Shown here: piece after piece, positions 58,163-64,000 of the stretch
How the letters are laid out: each line of letters opens with the position of its first letter
Numbering within the stretch: the first letter of the stretch is position 1
Assembly: GCA_000824805.1 (NCBI GenBank)
Contig: CCNA01000006.1
Span: 434,001-498,000 of the forward strand
Reading direction: 5' to 3'
Length of the DNA stretch: 64,000 nt
From: Mesorhizobium sp. SOD10
Lineage (GTDB): Bacteria > Pseudomonadota > Alphaproteobacteria > Rhizobiales > Rhizobiaceae
Translations under genes and position numbers: made by a program
The notes under the pieces: model-generated
The model's database searches: none
The model's input: only the letters and a program-made list of their open reading frames with translations
What the model was told of the DNA's origin: nothing

Positions 58163-59200
58163 TTACGGTTTGATCAACACTTTTCCGTTGGGCTTGGCGA
58201 GCTCGGCCGGCAGCCGCGCCATCGCCTCGTCCATCGGCACGACCGCCGTGACGTCGGTCGACCAGCGTCCGTCGGAAAAGCGCTTCTGCACTTCCAGCAC
58301 CGCCGGGCCCAGCCTGTCGCGGAACTGCCGCATCCATTCGGTCAGCCAGAAGCCCTCGACGCGCTTGTGCTGGAAGATCAGTTGGCCGGGCTCGCGGATC
58401 ACCGTCGGATCGGCGTCGAGCCGGCCATAGACGATCCAGCGCGCGCGTTTCGGCATGGCGTTGAAGATGGTGGAAGCCAGCGGTCCGGTGACGGCATCGA
58501 GGAAGATGCGCGGCTGCTCGGTTTTCATCGCCTCGCGCAATGCCACCGCGAAATCCACCGCCTTCTCGTTGAGCACATGGGCGGCGCCGAGCTCCTTCAA
58601 AAGCGTGATCTGCTCGTCGCGGCGCACCGTGACGATCGGCCGGAAACCTTCCTCCTTCGCCAGCCCGATGATCAGCTTGCAGAGCTGGCTGGCGCCGGCC
58701 GTCAGGATGAAGGCCTTTTCGCCCTCCTCCCTGACGATGTCGAACATGGCCAGGGCCGTCAGCGGATTGACGATCATCGCCGCGCCGTCCTCGTCGCGCA
58801 CCGTATCGATGAGCGGGGTGCAGGACGCTGCCTCGGCGACGGCATAATCCGCCCAGGCGCCCCAGTTCGACACGCCGGTAGCGAAAGCAACGCGCTTGCC
58901 CTCAAGGCTTTTTGCGTACGGGTCGTCGCCCGTGGCGACGACGATGCCGACGCCCTCGAAACCGGCCGGCTGCCCCTTCACACGCGGCTGGCCATATTGG
59001 CCTTGGATGAAAGCGATGTCGGACGGGTTGATCGAGGCGAGGCTGACCTTGATCAGCGCCTGTGTCGGCCCCGGCGCCGGCACGGCGACGCTGCCGAGCT
59101 GGAGGTAAGGCTCCATCGCTTCGAGCGCGGCCGCCGAAGGCGTCCTGGTGTAACCGTCGCCGACAAGCAACAGGCCCCGCATTTGCGAGGGAAGCGTCAT
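58163..59200 (-). CDS. Quinone-oxidoreductase-like medium-chain dehydrogenase
   Basis: The 345-residue MDR-superfamily protein lacks the structural-zinc cysteines, placing it with quinone oxidoreductases and enoyl reductases. Marks are INPSDIAFIQGQYG, PAGFEGVGIVV and the cofactor region TAGASQLCKLIIGLAKEEG. It probably reduces an activated double bond with NADPH. ATG 59200 lies five bases after the acyl-CoA dehydrogenase stop, so they are co-transcribed. The longer open frame overlapping that gene is rejected. Confidence 0.9.
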   Translation of the reverse strand: MTLPSQMRGLLLVGDGYTRTPSAAALEAMEPYLQLGSVAVPAPGPTQALIKVSLASINPSDIAFIQGQYGQPRVKGQPAGFEGVGIVVATGDDPYAKSLEGKRVAFATGVSNWGAWADYAVAEAASCTPLIDTVRDEDGAAMIVNPLTALAMFDIVREEGEKAFILTAGASQLCKLIIGLAKEEGFRPIVTVRRDEQITLLKELGAAHVLNEKAVDFAVALREAMKTEQPRIFLDAVTGPLASTIFNAMPKRARWIVYGRLDADPTVIREPGQLIFQHKRVEGFWLTEWMRQFRDRLGPAVLEVQKRFSDGRWSTDVTAVVPMDEAMARLPAELAKPNGKVLIKP

Positions 59201-59205
59201 GCCCG

Positions 59206-60447
59206 TCAGACCTTTTCCTGCGTGTACTTCTTCAGTTCCATGCGCGCCACCTGGCGCCGGTGCACGGCATCCGGCCCGTCGGCCAGCCGCAATGTCCTCA
59301 AGTGTGTCCAGGAACGGGCGAGCGGCGTGTCCTGGCTGATGCCTTGCGCGCCGAACATCTGCACCGCCTCGTCGGTGACCTTGAGCGCGACGCGGGGCGC
59401 CACCACCTTGATCTGGCTGATCCAGGGCGCGGCCGCGCGAGGGTCTCCCTGATCGATCATCCACGCAGCCTTGAGGCAGAGCAGCCGCGCCATCTCGATC
59501 TCCATGCGGCATTCGGCGATGATGTCGAAATTGGCGCCGAGCTTTGCCAGCGACTGGCCGAAGGCCTCGCGCCGCACCGAGCGCTGGCACAGCATCTCCA
59601 GCGCCATCTCGGCCTGGCCGATGGCGCGCATGCAGTGATGAATGCGGCCAGGCCCGAGCCGCCCCTGCGCGATCTCGAACCCCCTGCCCTCGCCGAGGAT
59701 CAAATTCGCCGCCGGCACCCGGACATTGTCGAATCTCAGATGCATATGCCCGTGCGGCGCGTCGTCGTCGCCATAGACCTGCATGGGCCGCAATTTGGTG
59801 ATGCCCTTGCTGTCGGAGGGCACCAGGATCATCGAATGCCGGCGATGCTGCGGCTCCTCGTCCGATCCGGTCCTGACCATGACGATATAGATGGCGCAGC
59901 GTGGATCGCCCGCTCCGGAGGCCCACCATTTCTCGCCATCCAGCACATAGTCGCCGCCCCGCCGCTCGCAGCGCATCGAAATGTTGGTGGCGTCAGAAGA
60001 CGCCACGTCCGGCTCTGTCATCAGATAGGCCGAACGGATTGTCCCCTCGAGCAGCGGCTCCAGCCAGTCGCGCTTGTGCGCTTCCGATCCATAACGCTCC
60101 AGCACTTCCATGTTGCCGGTGTCGGGCGCCGAGCAGTTGAAGGTCTCGGCGCCGAGATGCGCCTTGCCCATCTCCTCCGCCAGATAGGCGTATTCGACGG
60201 TGGAAAGGCCGCAGCCGCGCTCGGAACCGGTGAGCCAGAAGTTCCACAGGCCGCGCTCGCGCGCCGTCTTCTTCAGGCCCTCCAGGATTTCCGTCTGCCT
60301 GGCCGTATAGGCCCAGCGGTCCCCCTCCTTGCCGACTTCGGCGAGGAACTCTTCGCCGAGCGGCGCGATCTCGTCACGCACCATCGCCGCCACGCGCTGG
60401 TGGATCGGCTTCAGCCGATCGGTCATGCCGAGATTCATGTCCGCCAT
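59206..60447 (-). CDS. Acyl-CoA dehydrogenase, ACAD11/LvaC-like
   Basis: The 413-residue flavoprotein has the acyl-CoA dehydrogenase layout: an alpha-helical N domain, the FAD-contact motif YLMTEPDVASSDATN, a beta domain with YVLDGEKWWASGAG, and a C-terminal helical domain ending GAQGISQDTPLA. The unusual length of the N domain and the sequence TGMEVLERYGSEAHK-like segment (TGNMEVLERYG) match the ACAD10/11 group. Those enzymes work with a kinase domain on 4-hydroxyacyl-CoA. A separate APH-type kinase gene lies 1.5 kb away on the other strand. Confidence 0.92.
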   Translation of the reverse strand: MADMNLGMTDRLKPIHQRVAAMVRDEIAPLGEEFLAEVGKEGDRWAYTARQTEILEGLKKTARERGLWNFWLTGSERGCGLSTVEYAYLAEEMGKAHLGAETFNCSAPDTGNMEVLERYGSEAHKRDWLEPLLEGTIRSAYLMTEPDVASSDATNISMRCERRGGDYVLDGEKWWASGAGDPRCAIYIVMVRTGSDEEPQHRRHSMILVPSDSKGITKLRPMQVYGDDDAPHGHMHLRFDNVRVPAANLILGEGRGFEIAQGRLGPGRIHHCMRAIGQAEMALEMLCQRSVRREAFGQSLAKLGANFDIIAECRMEIEMARLLCLKAAWMIDQGDPRAAAPWISQIKVVAPRVALKVTDEAVQMFGAQGISQDTPLARSWTHLRTLRLADGPDAVHRRQVARMELKKYTQEKV

Positions 60448-60577
60448 CGCTTCCGCCTTTCCGAAGATAAATCTTTACCCGTGGCAAGGATGACCGTACT
60501 TCGGCTAGCCTTGTCAACGCGAGTCCTTGGGCGAGTCCTTGGGCAAATCCCCGGCTGGCAGCATGCGGAGAAACATG

Positions 60578-61393
60578 ATGAGCTATCTGGACAAGCTGTT
60601 CTCGGTCGCCGGCAAAACCGCGCTGGTGACAGGCGCGGCGACCGGCATCGGCCGCATGGCGGCGACCGGGCTGGTGCGCGCCGGCGCTCACGTGATGATC
60701 GCCTCGCGCAAGGGCGATGATTGCGCGAAAGTCGCCAACGAATTGAACGCGCTTGGCGGCTCCGGCCACGCCGAGGGGTTTGCCGGCGACGTGTCCAGCG
60801 AAGCGGGCATCGCCGCACTCGTCGCCGAGGTCAGGGCGCGCACGGAGCGCCTGCATATCCTGGTCAACAATGCCGGCATTTCCTGGGGCGCGCCGCTGCA
60901 GGATTTCCCCTATCACGCCTGGGCCAAGGTGTTCGGCGTCAACGTCACCGCCGTGTTCCACCTGACCCGGGAGCTTTTGCCGCTGCTCGACGCCGCGGCG
61001 AGCGACGAGGACCCGGCCCGCGTGATCAATCTCGGCTCGGTGATGGGCACCCAACCGCTGGCCGACGATGCCTATTCCTACGCGGCTTCGAAAGCGGCGG
61101 TGCATCATTTGACGCGCACGCTGGCGATCGAATTCGCCGCCCGCCGCATCACCGTCAACGCCTTTGCGCCCGGTCCTTTCCAGAGCCGCATGACGGCCTT
61201 TGCCACCGCGACCGAGGAGCAGGCGAAACATGTTGGTAACCATGTTCCGCTCGGCCGCATCGGCGTGGCGGATGACATTGCCGGCGCAACGCTTTATTTG
61301 TGCAGCCGTGCCGGAAGCTATGTCACCGGCGCCATCCTGCCGATCGACGGCGGCCAGTCGGTGCAGCATGGAATGACATTGTTCAAGGAGTAA
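60578..61393 (+). CDS. Short-chain dehydrogenase/reductase
   Basis: The 271-residue classical SDR has TGAATGIG, NNAG, the serine in NLGSVMG and YSYAASK (a full tetrad), with PIDGGQSV at the end. ATG 60578 is seven bases after CGGAG; ATG 60575 is an alternative. It starts the plus-strand arm of the acyl-CoA locus, 130 bases from the divergent acyl-CoA dehydrogenase. It may act as a 3-hydroxyacyl-CoA dehydrogenase, as LvaD is proposed to do. Confidence 0.92.
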   Translation: MSYLDKLFSVAGKTALVTGAATGIGRMAATGLVRAGAHVMIASRKGDDCAKVANELNALGGSGHAEGFAGDVSSEAGIAALVAEVRARTERLHILVNNAGISWGAPLQDFPYHAWAKVFGVNVTAVFHLTRELLPLLDAAASDEDPARVINLGSVMGTQPLADDAYSYAASKAAVHHLTRTLAIEFAARRITVNAFAPGPFQSRMTAFATATEEQAKHVGNHVPLGRIGVADDIAGATLYLCSRAGSYVTGAILPIDGGQSVQHGMTLFKE

Positions 61394-61396
61394 GTC

Positions 61397-61419
61397 GCCC
61401 GATTCAGGGAATCGGGCGG
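61397..61419 (+). other. Hairpin between SDR and MaoC genes
   Basis: CGCCCGATTC and GAATCGGGCG form a 10-bp stem with a 3-base loop just after the SDR stop. No T run follows; a processing or attenuation role is possible. Confidence 0.45.
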
Positions 61420-61485
61420 GGTTCAAGGAATAAGGCGTCCGGTTCGAGGAATCGTTATCCGGGCGGGGGTGCGGAGGACATCAGC

Positions 61486-61965
61486 GTGGAACCGATCAGT
61501 CTCGAAACGCTTCTGGCAAGCGTCGGCAAGGAGGTCGGCGTCTCGCCCTGGCGAACGGTCACGCAGCGCATGATCGACCAGTTCGCCGATGCGACCGACG
61601 ACCACCAGTTCATCCATTGCGATCCTGAGCGCGCCAAGCGCGAAACGCCGTTCGGCGGTACCATCGCGCATGGCTTTCTGTCGCTGTCGCTTTTGTCGGC
61701 AATGACCTTCGAGACCATGCCGCCGCTGGAAAACACCAAGATGGGCGTCAACCACGGCTTCGACACACTGCGTTTCCTGGCGCCGGTGAAGACGGGTTCG
61801 CGCATCCGCACCCGCTTCGTGCTGGCGGACGTCAAGGTGCGGCCCTCCGGCTGGGTGCAGACGGCGCATGACGTGACCATCGAGATCGAAGGTTCGAAGA
61901 AGCCGGCGCTGACGGCGCGCTGGCTGACCTTGACACTGATCGAGCGCCAGCCCGAGAACGCATGA
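61486..61965 (+). CDS. MaoC-family enoyl-CoA hydratase/dehydratase
   Basis: The 159-residue single hot-dog-fold protein has the MaoC motif FADATDDHQFIHCDPERAKRE, with the catalytic Asp and His, followed by GGTIAHGFLSLSLL. It hydrates (R)-specific enoyl-CoA or the reverse. The start is GTG 61486, chosen because GGAGGA lies seven bases upstream; a longer open frame overlapping the SDR region is rejected. Its stop codon overlaps the kinase start (ATGA-type, four bases). Confidence 0.92.
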   Translation: MEPISLETLLASVGKEVGVSPWRTVTQRMIDQFADATDDHQFIHCDPERAKRETPFGGTIAHGFLSLSLLSAMTFETMPPLENTKMGVNHGFDTLRFLAPVKTGSRIRTRFVLADVKVRPSGWVQTAHDVTIEIEGSKKPALTARWLTLTLIERQPENA

Positions 61966-62999
61966 GCGGCGAGGCCGGTGCCATAGACCAGGCGGCGCTT
62001 GCGCCCTATCTCGAGGCGCATATTCCGGGTTTCGCCGACCTTTCCGCGATTGAAAAATTCAAGTCCGGCCAGTCCAATCCAACCTACCTTTTGACCGCCG
62101 CCAGCGGCCGCTATGTGCTGCGCGCCAAACCGCCGGGGCAATTGCTGAAATCCGCGCACCAGGTCGATCGGGAATTCCGGGTAATGCGGGCTCTCGCCGG
62201 CACGGCGGTGCCGGTGCCGCGCATGCTGCATCTATCGGGCGAAGACTCCCCGATCGGCCGCATGTTCTATGTCATGGAATATCTCGACGGCCGCATCTTC
62301 TGGGATCCGTCGCTGCCGGACGTTTCCGGCAATGAAGAGCGCGCCGCGATCTACGACGCGATGAACGCGACGCTTGCGGCCATGCACGACGTCGATATCG
62401 ACGCCGTCGGCCTTGGCGATTTCGGCAAGCCCGGCAGCTATTTCGAACGCCAGCTCGCGCGCTGGACCGGCCAGTACCGCGCCTCCGAAACCGAAACCAT
62501 CACCGATATCGACAGGCTGATTGCTTGGCTCGAAACGCATATGCCGGCCGATGACGGCCGCGTCTCGCTTGTCCATGGCGATTACCGGCTGGACAACATG
62601 ATGTTCGCGCCGGACGCCCCGAAAGTCATCGCGGTGCTTGACTGGGAACTGTCGACGCTCGGCCACCCCTTCGCCGATCTCGCCTACCAGTGCATGCAGT
62701 GGCGTCTGCCGCATGCCTCGGGTTTTCGCGGTCTTGGCGGCGTCGATCGCGTGGCTGCCGGCCTGCCTTCCGAGGAAGCCTATGTCGCCGCTTACTGCCG
62801 CAGGCGCGGGATCGAGGGGATCGACAACTGGACCTTCTTCCTGGCCTTTGCCTTCTTCCGGCTGGCGGCGATCTGCCAGGGCGTCTACCGCCGCGCGCTG
62901 GACGGCAATGCGTCCAATCCGGAAAAGGCGAAGACCTATGGCGAGGCAGTGAAGCTGCTCGCCGCACTTGCGGTACAACTGATCGACGAGAACAGCTGA
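61962..62999 (+). CDS. APH-family phosphotransferase, LvaA / ACAD10-11 kinase-domain-like
   Basis: The 345-residue protein has the aminoglycoside-phosphotransferase kinase fold: a Gly-Gln-Ser loop (FKSGQSNPTYLL), catalytic loop LVHGDYRLDNMMF at about residue 205 and the metal motif VLDWELSTLG. This exact style of motif is that of the kinase domain fused to acyl-CoA dehydrogenase in mammalian ACAD10/11 and of LvaA of Pseudomonas putida, which phosphorylates 4-hydroxyacyl-CoA. It overlaps the MaoC gene and is followed after 18 bases by an SDR. Confidence 0.9.
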   Translation: MSGEAGAIDQAALAPYLEAHIPGFADLSAIEKFKSGQSNPTYLLTAASGRYVLRAKPPGQLLKSAHQVDREFRVMRALAGTAVPVPRMLHLSGEDSPIGRMFYVMEYLDGRIFWDPSLPDVSGNEERAAIYDAMNATLAAMHDVDIDAVGLGDFGKPGSYFERQLARWTGQYRASETETITDIDRLIAWLETHMPADDGRVSLVHGDYRLDNMMFAPDAPKVIAVLDWELSTLGHPFADLAYQCMQWRLPHASGFRGLGGVDRVAAGLPSEEAYVAAYCRRRGIEGIDNWTFFLAFAFFRLAAICQGVYRRALDGNASNPEKAKTYGEAVKLLAALAVQLIDENS

Positions 63000-63017
63000 A
63001 AGCAGGAGAGCCGAGCG

Positions 63018-63794
63018 ATGGGCCGTTTCGATGGGATGACGGTGCTGATCACCGGCGCGACCGGCGGTCTCGGCAGCGGCGCGGCAAAGACCTTCGCCGC
63101 CGAAGGGGCGCGGCTGGTGCTCTCCGATCTCGATGAGGCTGCGCTCGGCAGTTTCGCCGCGACGCTCGATGCCGAGACGGTTCACCTTGCCGGCAACATC
63201 GCCGACGAAAACCTCTCCGAGGATCTGGTGAAGCTTGCCGTGCAGAAGTTCGGCCGGCTCGACATCGCCGTCAACAATGCCGGCATCGTCCACTCCTTCG
63301 TGCGCCTGCCGCAGGTGACCTCGGAGGAGGCGCGCCGCGTGGTGGAGGTCGACCTGCTCGGCGTCTTCTATGCAATGAAGCACCAGATCCCGCAGTTGGA
63401 GCGGCAATTCAAGGAAAGCGGCAAGGGCGGCGTCATCGTCAACATCGCCTCGGTCGCCGGTCTCTCCGGCGCGCCCAAGCTTTCGGTCTATGCCGCCGCC
63501 AAGCACGGCGTCGTCGGCCTGACGCGCTCGGCCGCCGTGGAATATGCCAGCAAGGGGATACGCATTAACGCGGTCTGCCCGGCCCACACTCGCACGGCGA
63601 TGGTCGACGGTTTCGTGCGTTTTACAGGCGCGCCCGAAGCCGAAGCCCTTGCCGAACTCGCGCGCGGCGTGCCGATGAAGCGTGTAGGCGAGGTCGACGA
63701 GATCATCACCGGCATCCTGTTCCTTGCCGATCCTGGTAACTCCTTCATGACCGGCCACACGCTGGCGCTCGATGGCGGCATTGGCGCGATCTGA
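63018..63794 (+). CDS. Short-chain dehydrogenase/reductase
   Basis: The 258-residue SDR has TGATGGLG, NNAG, the serine in NIASVAG and YAAAK, and ALDGGIGAI at the end, so all catalytic residues are present. It is close to 3-ketoacyl reductase or glucose-1-dehydrogenase-like SDRs. It is the last gene of the plus-strand arm of the acyl-CoA locus, following the kinase by 18 bases, with an AGGAGA ribosome site. Confidence 0.93.
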   Translation: MGRFDGMTVLITGATGGLGSGAAKTFAAEGARLVLSDLDEAALGSFAATLDAETVHLAGNIADENLSEDLVKLAVQKFGRLDIAVNNAGIVHSFVRLPQVTSEEARRVVEVDLLGVFYAMKHQIPQLERQFKESGKGGVIVNIASVAGLSGAPKLSVYAAAKHGVVGLTRSAAVEYASKGIRINAVCPAHTRTAMVDGFVRFTGAPEAEALAELARGVPMKRVGEVDEIITGILFLADPGNSFMTGHTLALDGGIGAI

Positions 63795-63831
63795 GCCGGA
63801 ATTGTATTAAAACAAGGAGTTAGAGTGCACG

Positions 63832-63855
63832 CAAGGGAACCGGGAGGCTCCCTTG
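63832..63855. terminator. Inverted repeat after the last SDR gene
   Basis: CAAGGGA and TCCCTTG pair over 7 bp with a 10-base loop, 37 bases after the SDR stop. There is only a weak pyrimidine run after it. A degenerate half copy of the GCAATTCC-family repeat (CCGGAATTG) lies just before, at 63796-63804. Confidence 0.45.
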
Positions 63856-63915
63856 TCCGTTTCCGTACAGCGTATATAATTTTCACCAGGCAACCAACAC
63901 CAAAGGCAGCGGACA

Positions 63916-64000
63916 TTGACGCTGAGCGTTCAGAAACGCCGCGAAAAACAGAAGGCGGAGCTTCGCTCCGAACTCGTCGCGGCGGCTCACAAGCTGGTGC
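63916..64000 (+). CDS. Probable TetR-family regulator (N-terminal fragment)
   Basis: The frame is open to the right edge and gives 28 residues, ending RSELVAAAHKLV, the pattern of the first helix of TetR/AcrR repressors. The best start is TTG 63916; no ATG is available and the ribosome site is weak. Its position downstream of the acyl-CoA genes fits a local repressor. The rest of the gene is outside the window. Confidence 0.55.
   Translation, partial: MTLSVQKRREKQKAELRSELVAAAHKLV

Overview
The window is a high-GC, densely packed chromosomal segment from an alphaproteobacterium of the order Rhizobiales. It is most like Mesorhizobium or a close relative: gltB-gltD, a divergent cpdR / N-formylglutamate amidohydrolase pair, a small heat-shock gene with a ROSE-like leader, RIME-like and other palindromic intergenic repeats, and many ABC/SDR/GMC catabolic genes. 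The genus is inferred from gene content and repeat style; no search was run. I saw no phage, insertion sequence, plasmid backbone or CRISPR array.

Layout. (1) 1-16 kb, mostly housekeeping: the end of an MltB-type transglycosylase, a DUF459/SGNH-like protein that lacks catalytic residues, gltD and gltB (minus strand), a threonine aldolase, an MBL-fold hydrolase, an Hsp20 gene behind a likely RpoH promoter and RNA thermometer, an alpha/beta hydrolase, a hisN-type phosphatase, a probable small RNA at about 14.1 kb, an N-formylglutamate amidohydrolase, cpdR and tRNA-Val(GAC). (2) 16-35 kb, catabolic: an unusual SDR with a DUF1330 partner, then a LacI-family regulator with two matching operators between divergent promoters. 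To the left is a DUF993 protein. To the right is a tightly spaced, overlapping run: Gfo/Idh oxidoreductase, CoA-transferase, enoyl-CoA hydratase, aldehyde dehydrogenase, a sugar-type ABC importer, GMC oxidoreductase, SDR, second GMC oxidoreductase, a Dabb protein and an MFS transporter. (3) 34.6-38.2 kb: an EamA transporter, an endonuclease/exonuclease/phosphatase-fold protein and a CPA1 antiporter. (4) 38.3-50.1 kb: a minus-strand set of N-formylglutamate amidohydrolase-like protein, APC permease, glutamine-synthetase-like ligase, aldehyde dehydrogenase, iron-type alcohol dehydrogenase and a polyamine/iron-type ABC importer, with a divergent RpiR-family regulator. (5) 50.3-54.6 kb: an RND efflux adaptor and pump. 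(6) 54.6-57.9 kb: GtrA, YdjC/ChbG deacetylase, GT2 and GT87-like proteins, an envelope-glycan operon. (7) 58.2-64 kb: an acyl-CoA catabolic locus with quinone-oxidoreductase-like protein, acyl-CoA dehydrogenase, two SDRs, a MaoC hydratase, an APH-type kinase and the start of a probable TetR regulator.

Four gene sets look like coherent pathways whose substrates cannot be read from sequence: the LacI-controlled alcohol/aldehyde/acid/CoA pathway; a putative gamma-glutamyl-amine pathway using alcohol oxidation; a split kinase plus acyl-CoA dehydrogenase system resembling ACAD10/11 and LvaA/LvaC; and a NaxD-like sugar deacetylation operon. The most interesting non-coding signal is a promoter-to-terminator small-RNA candidate at 14,097-14,183 with exposed CCUCC motifs and a perfect palindrome in its promoter spacer.
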